Assembly: GCA_027487905.1 (NCBI GenBank)
Contig: JAIYCR010000020.1
Coordinates: 62,001 to 126,000, forward strand
From: Rubrivivax sp.
GTDB lineage: Bacteria > Pseudomonadota > Gammaproteobacteria > Burkholderiales > Burkholderiaceae_C
Length of the DNA stretch: 64,000 nt
Direction of reading: 5' to 3'
In this document: positions 16,766 to 25,891 of the stretch, piece after piece
Position numbering within the stretch: position 1 is the first letter of the stretch
Layout: each line of letters opens with the position of its first letter
Translations under genes and position numbers: made by a program
The notes under the pieces: model-generated
The model's database searches: none
Told to the model about the DNA's origin: nothing
What the model saw: only the letters and a program-made list of their open reading frames with translations

Positions 16766-17413
16766 ATGAAAACCCTTCCCCGAATCCTCCTTGCGGCCCT
16801 GGCCGCGCTTTCCTTCTCCGCAGCTTGCGTGGCGCAGGACATCAAGGCCGGCGAACGCAATGCCGCCATGTGCATCGGCTGTCACGGCATCCCCGCCTAC
16901 CAGTCGAGCTTCCCGGAGGTTCACAAGGTTCCGATGATCGCCGGCCAGAACGCCAAGTACATCGTTGCGGCGCTGCAGGCCTACAAGAAGGGCGACCGTC
17001 GCCACCCGACGATGCGCGCCATCGCCCAGGGCCTCACCGACACCGAGATGGCCGACCTGGCTGCCTTCTACGAACAGCAGGCCGGCGTCGCACCCGTCAC
17101 CGCCGCCCCGCCCGCGCCGCCGGCCCGGGTGGCCGAGCTGCTGAAGAAGGCCAACTGCGCCAGCTGCCATGGCGAGAACTACAACAAGGCCATCGACCCG
17201 AGCTACCCCAAGCTCGCCGGCCAGCACGCCGACTACCTCTACGTGGCGCTGAAGGCCTACCAGATCGACGGCAACCCGGTGCTGGGCCGCAACAACGCCA
17301 TCATGGCCGGCATGGCCCGCCAGTACACCCACGCCGAGCTGAAGGCCATGGCGAACTACCTGGCCTCGCTGCCGGGCGAACTGCGCACCGTGCCGCAAAG
17401 CCGGTTCCGCTGA
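16766..17413 (+). CDS. Dihaem cytochrome c, c4-like
   Basis: Periplasmic electron carrier of 215 residues with two class I c-type domains. The signal peptide ends at about VAQ (residue 24). Haem-binding motifs are CIGCH (36-40) and CASCH (131-135), each followed downstream by a methionine candidate axial ligand. Cytochromes c4 pass electrons to terminal oxidases. I start at the ATG 16766 rather than the in-frame upstream ATG at 16715, because 16766 begins a normal signal peptide. Transcribed alone, with a strong terminator after it. Confidence 0.93.
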   Translation: MKTLPRILLAALAALSFSAACVAQDIKAGERNAAMCIGCHGIPAYQSSFPEVHKVPMIAGQNAKYIVAALQAYKKGDRRHPTMRAIAQGLTDTEMADLAAFYEQQAGVAPVTAAPPAPPARVAELLKKANCASCHGENYNKAIDPSYPKLAGQHADYLYVALKAYQIDGNPVLGRNNAIMAGMARQYTHAELKAMANYLASLPGELRTVPQSRFR

Positions 17414-17464
17414 GCCGGGCCTGCAGTCGGCAGCCGTGGGCCTTGCACCGCGGCAAATGAATGC

Positions 17465-17496
17465 GATGGGCGCCCTGGAGCGCCCATCTTCGTTTA
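17465..17496 (+). terminator. Intrinsic terminator after the cytochrome c gene
   Basis: Perfect 9-bp stem GATGGGCGC/GCGCCCATC with a 6-base loop, followed by TTCGTTTA. It lies 51 bases after the cytochrome stop and 76 before the HD-GYP start, and isolates the two genes. Confidence 0.85.
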
Positions 17497-17572
17497 CGGT
17501 GGGCTCAGATTCCCGCCCGCGTTGCCGATAACTGGCCAGAAGCCGGTGCACTCCCCGACCCGCGCACCCCTG

Positions 17573-18904
17573 ATGCAGAAGAAGATCCTCACCCGCGACC
17601 TCACCGTCGGCATGTTCGTCCAGGGCCTGTGCGGGCCCTGGACCGAGCATCCGTTCTGGCGGAGCCGCTTCCTCGTGAAGAACGAGGACATGCTGCGCAA
17701 GCTGCAGCAAAGCGGCGTCGTGGAGGTGTGGATCGACACCGACCGGGGCCTGGCCCCGCCGGAGACCGACACGCCTGCCGCGTCAAGCCCGCAGCCCGCT
17801 GTGGCCGGTGCGGCCGAAGCGTCGGATGCCTCGGATGCCTCGGATGCCTCGGATGTGGCGGGTTCGCCCGGCGCGTCGATCACCGCCGCCCCCCCCGTCA
17901 TCCGATCCCCGCAGCGCGGCTGGACGACCGTGTCCAGCGTGCCGCTGGAAGCCGAGATGCAGAAGGCCACCGGCGTCGTCATGAAGTCGCGCAAGGCGGT
18001 GCTGTCGATGTTCCAGGAGGCCCGGATGGGCCGCGCCATCGATGCGCAGGCCTGCCTGCCGGTGGTCAACGAGATCGGCGACTCGGTGGCCCGCAACCCC
18101 GGCGCGGTGATCAGCCTGGCCCGACTGAAGACGCACGACGACTACAGCTTCATGCACTCCATCGCGGCGTGCGGCCTGATGATCGCTCTGGCTCGCCAGA
18201 TGGGCCATGACGAGGACGCCATCCGCACTGCGGGCCTGGCCGGGCTGCTGCACGACATCGGCAAGGCCTTGATGCCCAACGCGGTGCTGAACAAGCCCGG
18301 CAAGCTCGACGACGTGGAGTTCCGCGAGATGCGCCGGCACCCCGAACAGGGCTACGAGTTGCTGCGCGCCGCGGGCACGGCCACCGAGGCGACCATGGAC
18401 GTGGTGCTGCACCACCATGAGCGCATGGACGGCAAGGGCTATCCCCACGGTCTGGCCGGCGAGGACATCAGCCTGCTCGCCCGCATGGGTGCGGTGTGCG
18501 ACGTCTACGACGCGGTGACGTCGGCCCGCCCCTACAAGGCGCCCTGGGATCCTTCCGAGGCCCTGTCGCGCATGGCCGCCTGGACCCCGGCGCACTTCGA
18601 CCCTCCGGTGTTCCAGGCCTTCGTCAAGGCCCTGGGCATCTACCCCATCGGCTCGCTGGTGCGCCTGCAGTCGGGCCGGCTGGCGGTGGTGGTCGAGCAG
18701 AACAGCAGCGCGCTGATGTCGCCCACCGTGCGGGTGTTCTTCTCCACCCGCTCGAACCTGCATGTCACACCCGAGCTCGTCGACCTGGCCGCCCCGGGCT
18801 GCAGCGACCGCATCGCCGGGCGTGAATCGCTGAAGAACTGGAACTTCAACAACCTGGACGACCTGTGGGCGGGCCGGGACGTGCTGCGCAAGCTGGGGCA
18901 TTGA
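17573..18904 (+). CDS. DUF3391/HD-GYP domain protein, cyclic-di-GMP phosphodiesterase
   Basis: Product of 443 residues that would degrade cyclic-di-GMP. The N-terminal DUF3391 region (LTRDLTVGMFVQGLCGPW) leads into an Ala/Ser/Asp linker and an HD-GYP domain. The latter has HDDYSFMHS, the HD dyad LLHDIGKALMP, HPEQGYELL, HHHERMDGKGYP (the GYP signature) and DVYDAVTSARPYK. All catalytic-type residues are present, so it is probably active. The ATG at 17573 begins the conserved DUF3391 sequence; an upstream TTG at 17522 is in frame but less likely. A 9-bp repeat lies in the linker. Confidence 0.92.
   Translation: MQKKILTRDLTVGMFVQGLCGPWTEHPFWRSRFLVKNEDMLRKLQQSGVVEVWIDTDRGLAPPETDTPAASSPQPAVAGAAEASDASDASDASDVAGSPGASITAAPPVIRSPQRGWTTVSSVPLEAEMQKATGVVMKSRKAVLSMFQEARMGRAIDAQACLPVVNEIGDSVARNPGAVISLARLKTHDDYSFMHSIAACGLMIALARQMGHDEDAIRTAGLAGLLHDIGKALMPNAVLNKPGKLDDVEFREMRRHPEQGYELLRAAGTATEATMDVVLHHHERMDGKGYPHGLAGEDISLLARMGAVCDVYDAVTSARPYKAPWDPSEALSRMAAWTPAHFDPPVFQAFVKALGIYPIGSLVRLQSGRLAVVVEQNSSALMSPTVRVFFSTRSNLHVTPELVDLAAPGCSDRIAGRESLKNWNFNNLDDLWAGRDVLRKLGH
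17822..17857 (+). repeat. 9-bp tandem repeat in the HD-GYP linker
   Basis: Four units of TCGGATGCC, the last diverged, encode a Ser-Asp-Ala repeat between the DUF3391 and HD-GYP domains. Units are multiples of three, so slippage would only alter linker length. Confidence 0.88.
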
Positions 18905-18987
18905 ATCGCTTGCGCCCGGGTGGCCAGCCGGCGTCATGCCTGCCTGACTGCCCGCCTGCGGGCCTGCGCTGGCTCAAGGCCGGGCGT

Positions 18988-19021
18988 CTTGCCCGCCGTT
19001 AGGCTCGACGCTTGCCCGCCG
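18988..19021. repeat. 11-bp direct repeat upstream of the HMA gene
   Basis: CTTGCCCGCCG occurs at 18988-18998 and again at 19011-19021, 23 bases apart start to start, just ahead of the HMA gene. About two helical turns separate the copies, so an operator is conceivable. I recognise no known regulator site. Confidence 0.55.
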
Positions 19022-19046
19022 GAGTCGTGCGGACTGAAAGGCGCCC

Positions 19047-19238
19047 ATGATCGAACTCACCCTTCCGGACATGACCTGCGGCCACTGCGTGAAGGCCGTC
19101 ACCCAGGCGGTGAAGGCCGTCGACGACCAGGCCGAGGTGTCGGTGGACCTCAACGCGCACCGGGTGCGCATCGAGTCGACGGCCGCGCCCGAGCGGCTGC
19201 GCGCCGCACTCGTCGAGCAGGGCTACACGCCCGCCTGA
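19047..19238 (+). CDS. Heavy-metal-associated (HMA) domain protein, CopZ-like
   Basis: Single HMA domain of 63 residues with the metal-binding motif MTCGHC near the N-terminus and a ferredoxin-like layout. Such proteins carry Cu(I) to P-type ATPases. No copper ATPase or CueR gene is nearby, so it stands alone here. A GAAAGG purine run precedes the ATG. An 11-bp direct repeat lies in the 142-base upstream gap. Copper is the likeliest metal but is not proven by sequence. Confidence 0.88.
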   Translation: MIELTLPDMTCGHCVKAVTQAVKAVDDQAEVSVDLNAHRVRIESTAAPERLRAALVEQGYTPA

Positions 19239-19365
19239 GCACGCCCTGAGCCGCCCCTGCGCCGCTGCTGCCCGGCGCCGCAGGGCTGGGCAGGGCAGGG
19301 CTTGTGCGCTGCCCTGGCGGCTGCGCCCTGCCTACACTCGCGCGATTCCCCTCACGGAGCCGCGC

Positions 19366-20049
19366 ATGAACGCCTGCCTTTCCCGACCCTCGGTCCCGGC
19401 CGCCTCCGCACCGCGACACCGGCCTGCGGCTGGCTGGCAGCGGCTCGCTGCCGGCCTGGGGATGGCCCTGCTCGGCTGCGCGCTGGCCTGGCCTGCGGCG
19501 GCGCAGACCCTGCGCTGGACCAGCCAGGGCGATGCCCAGACGATGGACCCGCACTCGCAGAACGAGCTGCTGACCAACTCGATGAACGGGCATGTCAACG
19601 ACGAGGAAATCTGCATCGCGCTGGCCGCGATGTGGGCGCGGCTGAACGTCAAGGTGCGGGTCAACGCCATGCCACGCGCCACCTACTTCCCCAAGCTCGA
19701 GAAGCAGGACACGAGCCTGTACATGCTGGGCTGGGGCGGCTCGATCACCGACGCCGAGACCACGCTCACCCCGGTGATGCGCACCCGCGGCGACAAGGGC
19801 GTGGGCTACTGGAACTTCGGTGCGGTGCGCAACGACAAGTTCGATGCCCTGGCCGCCCGCAGCAGCGTGGAGCCCGACCCGGCGCGTCGCGAAGCCCTGA
19901 TCAAGGAGGCGCTGACCGAATGGAAGAACCAGGTGCACACGCTGCCGCTGCACCGGCAGATGATTCCCTGGGCCACCCGCGCCAACCTCAATGTGGTGCA
20001 CCGCGCGGACAACTGGTTCGAGTGGCAGTGGGTGACGATCGGCCGCTGA
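19366..20049 (+). CDS. Peptide ABC transporter substrate-binding protein with a large internal deletion (probable non-functional remnant)
   Basis: Open frame of 227 residues built from the two ends of a DppA/OppA-type (SBP_bac_5) protein. After a long N-terminus and a signal ending PAAAQ, residues about 47-77 (TLRWTSQGDAQTMDPHSQNE through MNGHV) match the start of the mature family. Residue 78 onward (NDEEICIALAAMWARLNVKV, then YMLGWGGSITDAETTLTPV, then LPLHRQMIPWATRANLNVVH) matches only the last third. Full-length relatives are about 500-540 residues, so roughly 300 residues seem missing at a junction near 19590-19606 with no frameshift. The Shine-Dalgarno GGAG (19356-19359) is intact. The ligand-binding lobes cannot form. 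An assembly collapse is possible. Confidence 0.8.
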   Translation: MNACLSRPSVPAASAPRHRPAAGWQRLAAGLGMALLGCALAWPAAAQTLRWTSQGDAQTMDPHSQNELLTNSMNGHVNDEEICIALAAMWARLNVKVRVNAMPRATYFPKLEKQDTSLYMLGWGGSITDAETTLTPVMRTRGDKGVGYWNFGAVRNDKFDALAARSSVEPDPARREALIKEALTEWKNQVHTLPLHRQMIPWATRANLNVVHRADNWFEWQWVTIGR

Positions 20050-20058
20050 GGGGCGGCT

Positions 20059-20940
20059 TCACAGCTCGGTGCGCAGGCTCCAGATCTCCGGGAAGAGCAC
20101 CACTTCCAGCATGCGCCTGAGGTAGCTGACGCCGCCGGTGCCGCCGGTGCCGCGCTTGAAGCCGATCACCCGCTCCACGGTGGTGACGTGGCGGAAGCGC
20201 CAGAGCCGGAAGGCGTCTTCCAGATCGGTCAGCTCCTCGCCGAGCTGGTAGAGCTCCCAGTGCTCGCGCGGGGCGCGGTAGACGACGAGCCAGGCGTCCT
20301 GAACCGCGGGGTCGGCGGCATAGGGCCGGGTCCAGTCCCGCTCGGTGTGCGATGCTGGCACGGCAAGCCCGCGCCGGGCCATCAGCCTCAACACCTCGTC
20401 GTAGAGCGACGGCGCCTCGAAGGCCTGCTGCACCACGGCCAGACGCTCTGCCCGGTGCTCATGCGGCTTGAGCAGGGCCGCGTTCTTGTTGCCCAACCGG
20501 AACTCGATGCAGCGGTACTGCCAGCTCTGGAAGCCGCTGCTGCGCGCCAGGTAGGGGCGGATGGCGGTGTATTCGGGCGGCGTCATGGTGGCCAGCACGT
20601 CCCAGGCGTGCACCAGCTGCTCGAGGATGCGGCTCACCCGGGCCAGCATCTTGAAGGCGGGCGGCAGGTCGTCGGCGGCCACGGCGGCGATGGCCTGTTC
20701 CAGCTCGTGCAGCATCAGCTTCATCCAGAGCTCGCTCGTCTGGTGCTGGATGATGAACAGCATCTCGTTCGGGTCGGGCGACAGCGGATGCTGCGCACCG
20801 AGCACCGCGTCCAGGTGCAGGTAGTCGCCGTAGCTCATGTCGGCGCTGAAGTCGAGCTGGGCGCCGTGGGGATGAGCGCCGGGCGGCGCGGGTGCGTCGG
20901 GCGCTGGGTCCGCTTCGTCAGTTTTGTCCGTTCCGCGCAT
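20059..20940 (-). CDS. kynA: Tryptophan 2,3-dioxygenase
   Basis: Haem enzyme that opens the indole ring of L-tryptophan to N-formylkynurenine, first step of the kynurenine pathway. The 293-residue product shows the family blocks: [48 protein letters not shown] and the substrate loop [15 protein letters not shown] chose the ATG at 20940, preceded by GAGGGAG and 11 bases after the kynU stop, over an ATG 18 codons upstream that lies inside kynU. Last gene of kynB-kynU-kynA. It converges on the truncated peptide-binding gene with 9 bases between stops. Confidence 0.95.
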   Translation of the reverse strand: MRGTDKTDEADPAPDAPAPPGAHPHGAQLDFSADMSYGDYLHLDAVLGAQHPLSPDPNEMLFIIQHQTSELWMKLMLHELEQAIAAVAADDLPPAFKMLARVSRILEQLVHAWDVLATMTPPEYTAIRPYLARSSGFQSWQYRCIEFRLGNKNAALLKPHEHRAERLAVVQQAFEAPSLYDEVLRLMARRGLAVPASHTERDWTRPYAADPAVQDAWLVVYRAPREHWELYQLGEELTDLEDAFRLWRFRHVTTVERVIGFKRGTGGTGGVSYLRRMLEVVLFPEIWSLRTEL

Positions 20941-20951
20941 GGGTCGCTCCC

Positions 20952-22310
20952 TCAGGTCACCGCAGACTGGCGCTGGAAGCGCTCGGAGCGCCATTCACCG
21001 CTGTCCATCACGTGCACCAGTCGGTCCACCGCATCCCACACGTCGCCCTGCCGCAGGTAGAGCGGCGTGAAGCCGAAGCGCATCAGGTCGGGCTCGCCGC
21101 GGGCCGGGTCGCCGGCGCGGAAGTCGCCGATCACGCCGCGCGCGATCAGCGCCTGCACGATGGCGTAGCCCCCCTCGGGCACGGTGAGGCTCACCTGGCT
21201 GCCGCGGGCGTCGTGCGCGCGCGGGGTGGCCACCTGCACGCCATGGGCCGAGAGCCGGGCATCGACCCCGGCGATGAAGGCCTCGGTCAGGGCGAGCGAC
21301 TTGCGCCGCAGCGCCGGCATGCCGCCCAGGGGCTCGGCGGCGCTCAGGGTGTCCACGCCGCACTCGAGCGCCGCCATCGAGAGCACGGGCGGGGTGCCGC
21401 ACTGGAAGCGGTCCATGCCCCGGGCCGGCTGGTAGTCGGGCGTGAAGCGGAAGGGGGCGGCATGGCCTATCCATCCCGCAAGTGGCTGCCGGATGTCGCG
21501 CGCGTCCATGCGGTCGAGGCTGCGCGCATGGGCCCAGACGAAGGCCGGCGCGCCCGGCCCGCCGTTCAGGTATTTGTAGCCGCAGCCCACCGCGAAGTCG
21601 GCGTCTGCGCCGTTCAGATCCACCGGCAGGGCACCGGCGCTGTGCGCCAGATCCCAGATGGCAAGCCCGCCGGCGGCGTGGGCGGCGGCCGTCAGCGCCG
21701 CCATGTCGTGCAGCGCGCCGGTCCGGTAGTTCACCTGCGTGAGCATCAACACCGCCAGACGCTCGTCCAGCGCCGCGCTCAGCGCGTCGGCCGAGTCCAC
21801 CAGCACCAGCTCGAAACCGGCCGTGCGCGCCAGCGTGTCGGCGATGTAGAGGTCGGTCGGAAAGTTGCTGCGCTCGGACACGATGCGCCGCCGTTCGGGG
21901 CCGGCCTCGGCCTTGACCATGGCCAGCGCCGCGGCCAGCACCTTGAAGAGATTCACCGAGGTGGAGTCGGCCACCCGCACCTCGCCGGGCCCCGCGCCGA
22001 TCAGGCGGCCGATGCCGTCGCCGATGCGGCGGGACAGGTCCATCCAGCCGGCCGCGTTCCAGCTGGTGATGAGCCCGCGGCCCCATTCCTCGCGCACCAC
22101 CTGCTCGATCCGCCCGGCCGTCGCCCGGGGCAGCACGCCCAGCGAGTTGCCATCGAGGTAGATCAGGCCGGCAGTCAGGTCGAAGGCCTCGCGCAGCGAG
22201 GCCAATGGATCGCAGGCGTCCGCTTCGACAGCAGCTTGCCGCGATGGGTGAAGGCTGGTCGGGTCGGTGGCAGCGCTGGCAGGGGCGGCAGAAGGATGGG
22301 ACCGGGTCAT
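20952..22310 (-). CDS. kynU: Kynureninase
   Basis: PLP enzyme cleaving kynurenine to anthranilate and alanine. The 452-residue product carries the family signatures [44 protein letters not shown] and the PLP-lysine motif [16 protein letters not shown], then [15 protein letters not shown]-like and C-terminal [18 protein letters not shown]. The ATG at 22310 sits 10 bases after the kynB stop. The protein has about 35 extra N-terminal residues of low complexity before the conserved core. Middle gene of a three-gene operon. Confidence 0.95.
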   Translation of the reverse strand: MTRSHPSAAPASAATDPTSLHPSRQAAVEADACDPLASLREAFDLTAGLIYLDGNSLGVLPRATAGRIEQVVREEWGRGLITSWNAAGWMDLSRRIGDGIGRLIGAGPGEVRVADSTSVNLFKVLAAALAMVKAEAGPERRRIVSERSNFPTDLYIADTLARTAGFELVLVDSADALSAALDERLAVLMLTQVNYRTGALHDMAALTAAAHAAGGLAIWDLAHSAGALPVDLNGADADFAVGCGYKYLNGGPGAPAFVWAHARSLDRMDARDIRQPLAGWIGHAAPFRFTPDYQPARGMDRFQCGTPPVLSMAALECGVDTLSAAEPLGGMPALRRKSLALTEAFIAGVDARLSAHGVQVATPRAHDARGSQVSLTVPEGGYAIVQALIARGVIGDFRAGDPARGEPDLMRFGFTPLYLRQGDVWDAVDRLVHVMDSGEWRSERFQRQSAVT

Positions 22311-22320
22311 GGCGGTGGCC

Positions 22321-23070
22321 TCAGCGGTCGAAGCCGGGGTCGAAACCGGCGGGCGGAGCGGCAGGGTCGGACGCTGGGGCCAGGGGCTGCGAAACCGTCG
22401 GCTCGCCGGCCGCCGCCAGAGCCGTGGCCGCAAGCGCCCGCAGCACCGCCCGCACAGGCGACGCACAGGCCTGCGACAGGCGCAGCGGCAGCGCGATGAG
22501 CTCGTAGTCGCCCTCGGGCACCGCGTCGAGCACCAGGTTCTCGAGCACCCGCAGGTCGCGTTGCAGCAGGCGCTGGTGGCTGGGCAGGGTCTTGCTGCTC
22601 GCCGGGTCGACCGACTGGCTGTCGATGCCCACCAGCCGCACGCCCAGGTCGGCCAGGTGATCCAGCGTCTGCGGCGCGAAGGCGCTGAAGTCCTCGCTCC
22701 AGCGGGTGGGTGCGCGCAGGCAGGTGCGCACCAGCACCCGGGGCGGCAGTGGCCCGCCATTCGGCGGCAGCGCGTGGGCCAGATGCTCGACGGCCACCAG
22801 CGGCCCGGCCGACAGCGCATGGATCACCCGGCAGGCGCCGAGGTAGGGCTCGAGCGCCAGCGCACCCACGGCCGGCGCGCCGTCCTGGTAGTGCAAGGGT
22901 GCATCGGCGTGCGCGCCCAGGTGGGGCGACAGTCGAAGTGCGGACAGGTTGACCGGACACCCCGGACCGATGCGGGCGGTCCACACCTGCTCGTAGGCCT
23001 GGTCGCCAGGAAAGGCTGGCGTGTCCGCATCGAGGGCTGGCGAGATGTCCCACAGGGCAGGGGCGTTCAT
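22321..23070 (-). CDS. kynB: Kynurenine formamidase
   Basis: Metal-dependent arylformamidase (cyclase family) that hydrolyses N-formylkynurenine. Core features are LWDISPALDADTPAFPGD at the start, the metal site HLGAHADAPLHY (His50, His54, Asp56, His60), the GIDSQSVDP catalytic region, and ELIALPLRL near the end. Bacterial KynB is usually about 210 residues; this one has 249, with a Pro/Ala-rich tail after residue 213. The ATG at 23070 aligns with the family start. First gene of the operon, which together with kynU and kynA turns tryptophan into anthranilate. Confidence 0.94.
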   Translation of the reverse strand: MNAPALWDISPALDADTPAFPGDQAYEQVWTARIGPGCPVNLSALRLSPHLGAHADAPLHYQDGAPAVGALALEPYLGACRVIHALSAGPLVAVEHLAHALPPNGGPLPPRVLVRTCLRAPTRWSEDFSAFAPQTLDHLADLGVRLVGIDSQSVDPASSKTLPSHQRLLQRDLRVLENLVLDAVPEGDYELIALPLRLSQACASPVRAVLRALAATALAAAGEPTVSQPLAPASDPAAPPAGFDPGFDR

Positions 23071-23176
23071 TCGGGCCTCGGGGGTGCAGGAGCCAGGCAG
23101 GGGGTGCATCGAAGGCGTCGCCACCGACAGGGGGCGGCGCCGGGGGCCGCCCGGGCGCACCCCGCCAGCGGCAGCC

Positions 23177-24088
23177 TCAGCCGATGCGGCCGAGCACCAG
23201 GTACTCCATCAGGGCCTTCTGCACGTGCAGCCGGTTCTCGGCCTCGTCCCAGACCACCGACTGCGGCCCGTCGATGACCTCGGCGGCCACCTCCTGGCCG
23301 CGGTGCGCCGGCAGGCAGTGCATGAACAGGGCATCCGGCTGGGCCGCGGCCATCAGGCGGGCGTCGACGCACCACTGGGCGAAGGCCTCCAGCCGGGCTT
23401 CGTTCTCCGCCTCGAAGCCCATGCTGGTCCACACGTCGGTGGTCACCAGATGGGCGCCCCGGCAGGCCTCCAGCGGGTCGGAGAAGGTCTTCACGCAGTC
23501 GGGCCGGTGGGCACCGGCCACCGCCGCATCGATGCCGTAGCCGCGCGGCGTGCTCACGTGCAGCGTGAAGCCCAGGATGTCGGCCGCCTGCACCCAGGTG
23601 TTGGCCATGTTGTTGCCGTCGCCCACCCAGGCCACCGTCCTGCCTTCGATGGAGCCCCGGTGCTCGATGAAGGTGAAGATGTCGGCCAGGATCTGGCACG
23701 GGTGGTACTCGTTGGTCAGCCCGTTGATCACCGGCACCCGCGAGTGCGCCGCGAAGCGTTCGATCTTGGTCTGCTCGAAGGTTCGGATCATCACCAGGTC
23801 GACCATGCGGCTGATGACCCGGGCGCTGTCCTCCACCGGCTCGGCGCGGCCGAGCTGGCTGTCGCCGGTGGTCAGGTGCACCACCGAGCCGCCCATCTGG
23901 TACATGCCGGCCTCGAAGCTCACCCGGGTGCGGGTGCTGGCCTTCTCGAAGATCATGGCCAGCGTGCGGTCGGTCAGCGGCGTGTACTTCTCGTAGTTCT
24001 TGAAGCGCTGCTTGATCGCCGCCGTGCGGGCGAAGAGGTAGGCGTACTCCTCGGCACGCAGGTCGCGGAACTGCAGGAAATGCTTCAT
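23177..24088 (-). CDS. argF: Ornithine carbamoyltransferase
   Basis: Makes citrulline from ornithine and carbamoyl phosphate in arginine synthesis. The 303-residue product has the carbamoyl-phosphate loop STRTRVSFE (starting at residue 51), MGGSVVHLTTGDSQLGRAEP, the HPCQILAD ornithine/carbamoyl contact, and the HCLPAHRG loop. The ATG at 24088 begins the canonical MKHFLQ; another ATG seven codons upstream would overlap argD. Separated from the argD stop by 17 bases, so probably an argDF operon. Confidence 0.96.
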   Translation of the reverse strand: MKHFLQFRDLRAEEYAYLFARTAAIKQRFKNYEKYTPLTDRTLAMIFEKASTRTRVSFEAGMYQMGGSVVHLTTGDSQLGRAEPVEDSARVISRMVDLVMIRTFEQTKIERFAAHSRVPVINGLTNEYHPCQILADIFTFIEHRGSIEGRTVAWVGDGNNMANTWVQAADILGFTLHVSTPRGYGIDAAVAGAHRPDCVKTFSDPLEACRGAHLVTTDVWTSMGFEAENEARLEAFAQWCVDARLMAAAQPDALFMHCLPAHRGQEVAAEVIDGPQSVVWDEAENRLHVQKALMEYLVLGRIG

Positions 24089-24105
24089 CAGCCGGGCCCC
24101 GGGCT

Positions 24106-25320
24106 TCATGCCGGCGTCTCCGCCAGGAAGTCGCGGATCAGCGGGCACAGGATGCCGGCCACCTCGCGCGCCTCGTCCGCGCTGATGATCAGCGGCGGCA
24201 CCAGACGCACGACCCGATCCGCGGTGACGCTGATCAACAGCCCCGCGCGCAAGGCGCGCAGCAGCAGGTCCCCGCAGGGGCGGGCCAGCTCGACCCCCAG
24301 CATCAGGCCCTGGCCGCGGATCTCCACCACGCCCTGCACCCCGGCCAGGCCGTCCGCCAGTGCCTGGCGAAGCACCTCGCCTGTGCGCGCGGCATGCTCG
24401 AGCAGGCCGTCCTCCTCCATGATGCGAAGCGTCTCCACGCCCGCCCGCATGGCCAGCGGATTGCCGCCGAAGGTGGTGCCGTGATTGCCCGGCTGCAGCA
24501 CCGTGGCGGCCCGCGGTCCGCAGACCACGGCGCCGATCGGCACGCCCGAGCCCAGGCCCTTGGCCAGGGGCATCACGTCGGGCTGTATGCCGGCCCACTG
24601 GTGCGCGAACCACTTGCCGGTGCGCCCGATGCCGCACTGCACCTCGTCGAGCATCAGCAGCCAGCCGCGCTCGTCGCACAGGTGGCGCAGGGCCTGCAGG
24701 TAGGCGACCTGGGCCGGGTTCACGCCGCCTTCGCCCTGGATCACCTCCAGGAAGACGGCGGTCACGTCCGGGTTGCCCTCGGTGGCCCGCTCGAGCGCGG
24801 CGATGTCGTTCAGCGGCACGCGGATGAAACCTTCGACCAGGGGCCCGAAGCCGGCCTGGACCTTGGGGTTGCCCGTGGCCGACAAGGTGGCGATGGAGCG
24901 GCCGTGGAAGGCCCGCTCGTAGACGACGACCTGCGGCCGCTCGATGCCCCGGTCATGGCCGAACTTGCGGGCGATCTTCAGCGCCGCCTCGTTGGCCTCC
25001 AGGCCGCTGTTGCAGAAGAAGACGTTGGTGAGGCCGGAGATCTCCACCAGCCGGGCGGCGAGCTGCTCCTGCAGCGGCACGTGGTAGTAATTGGAGGTGT
25101 GGATCAGGCGGCCGATCTGCTCCTGCAGCGCGGGCACGAGGCGCGGGTGGGCGTGCCCGAGCGTGTTCACCGCGATGCCGCCCAGGGCATCGAGGTACTC
25201 GCGGCCTTCGGTGTCCCACACCCTGCAGCCTCGGCCGTGCGACAGCGCCACGGGCAGGCGCCCGTAGGTGTTCATCACGGCGGACGGGGCGGGGGTGGCG
25301 GGGGCGTGGGACACGGTCAT
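24106..25320 (-). CDS. argD: Acetylornithine aminotransferase
   Basis: Class III PLP aminotransferase of 404 residues, the arginine-biosynthesis step that makes N-acetylornithine. Visible features are NTLGHAHPRLVPAL, FFCNSGLEANEAALKIARKF, FHGRSIATLSATG, LMLDEVQCGIGRTG (PLP-binding Asp) and PLAKGLGSG with the Schiff-base lysine, then GTTFGGNPLA. Upstream of argF on the same strand. A TAGAAT box lies on the minus strand at 25351-25356, about 31 bases before the ATG, as a possible -10. Confidence 0.94.
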   Translation of the reverse strand: MTVSHAPATPAPSAVMNTYGRLPVALSHGRGCRVWDTEGREYLDALGGIAVNTLGHAHPRLVPALQEQIGRLIHTSNYYHVPLQEQLAARLVEISGLTNVFFCNSGLEANEAALKIARKFGHDRGIERPQVVVYERAFHGRSIATLSATGNPKVQAGFGPLVEGFIRVPLNDIAALERATEGNPDVTAVFLEVIQGEGGVNPAQVAYLQALRHLCDERGWLLMLDEVQCGIGRTGKWFAHQWAGIQPDVMPLAKGLGSGVPIGAVVCGPRAATVLQPGNHGTTFGGNPLAMRAGVETLRIMEEDGLLEHAARTGEVLRQALADGLAGVQGVVEIRGQGLMLGVELARPCGDLLLRALRAGLLISVTADRVVRLVPPLIISADEAREVAGILCPLIRDFLAETPA

Positions 25321-25475
25321 CGAGCGGTGCTCCTGTCAATGCAGCCTGCGATTCTAGAAGCCGGTCATGCACCACCCTCTGCGTGCTGCGGCGCAGCATT
25401 TCCACGGCACAATCCGGGTCGATCCGGCAGCGCCTGCGCCGGCTTCCTCCCACTTAGCACCCCGCCTTCCCGCTC

Positions 25476-25820
25476 GTGACCTCCGCGCCCAAGCCCCGAG
25501 AAGTGTTCATCCAGGGCGTCACCGTGGACGGCAAGACCTTCCGGCCCAGCGACTGGGCCGAGCGACTGGCCGGTGCGATGTCCGCCTTCCGCCCCGACCG
25601 GCCGGTGGGTGGCGGCATCGGCGCCTTCATCGGCTATTCGCCCTATTGCGTGCCCAACGTCATCGGGGGCGTGAAGTGCGTGATCGTCAACGAGGCGCTG
25701 CGCGAGCTCGAGCCCATGGCCTGGGACTTCGTCATGAACTTCGCCCGCGACAACCGCCTGCAGGTCGCCGAGGCCTGCCTGCTGCCCGATCCGCCGCCGC
25801 CGCCCTCGAGGGCGGGTTGA
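25476..25820 (+). CDS. DUF3579 domain protein
   Basis: Small protein of 114 residues recognisable as DUF3579, a family largely confined to betaproteobacteria and often next to argD/argF. Characteristic text includes VFIQGVTVDGKTFRPSDWAERLAGAMSAF and YCVPNVIGGVKCVIVNEALRELEPMAWDF. The start is a GTG at 25476. No signal or membrane segment. Function unknown; position beside arginine genes is the only clue. Divergent from argD across 155 bases. Confidence 0.85.
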   Translation: MTSAPKPREVFIQGVTVDGKTFRPSDWAERLAGAMSAFRPDRPVGGGIGAFIGYSPYCVPNVIGGVKCVIVNEALRELEPMAWDFVMNFARDNRLQVAEACLLPDPPPPPSRAG

Positions 25821-25891
25821 GGGCGGGTTCAGGGCGGATCGAGGGCTGCCCGGGCGCGCAGGCTTCGCTCCAGCGGCGCTCTGCAATGCAA

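Noticed and set aside
23132-23152. GC hairpin downstream of argF as a terminator
   Set aside because: The 7-bp stem has no T-run in either direction and could be coincidental in GC-rich DNA.
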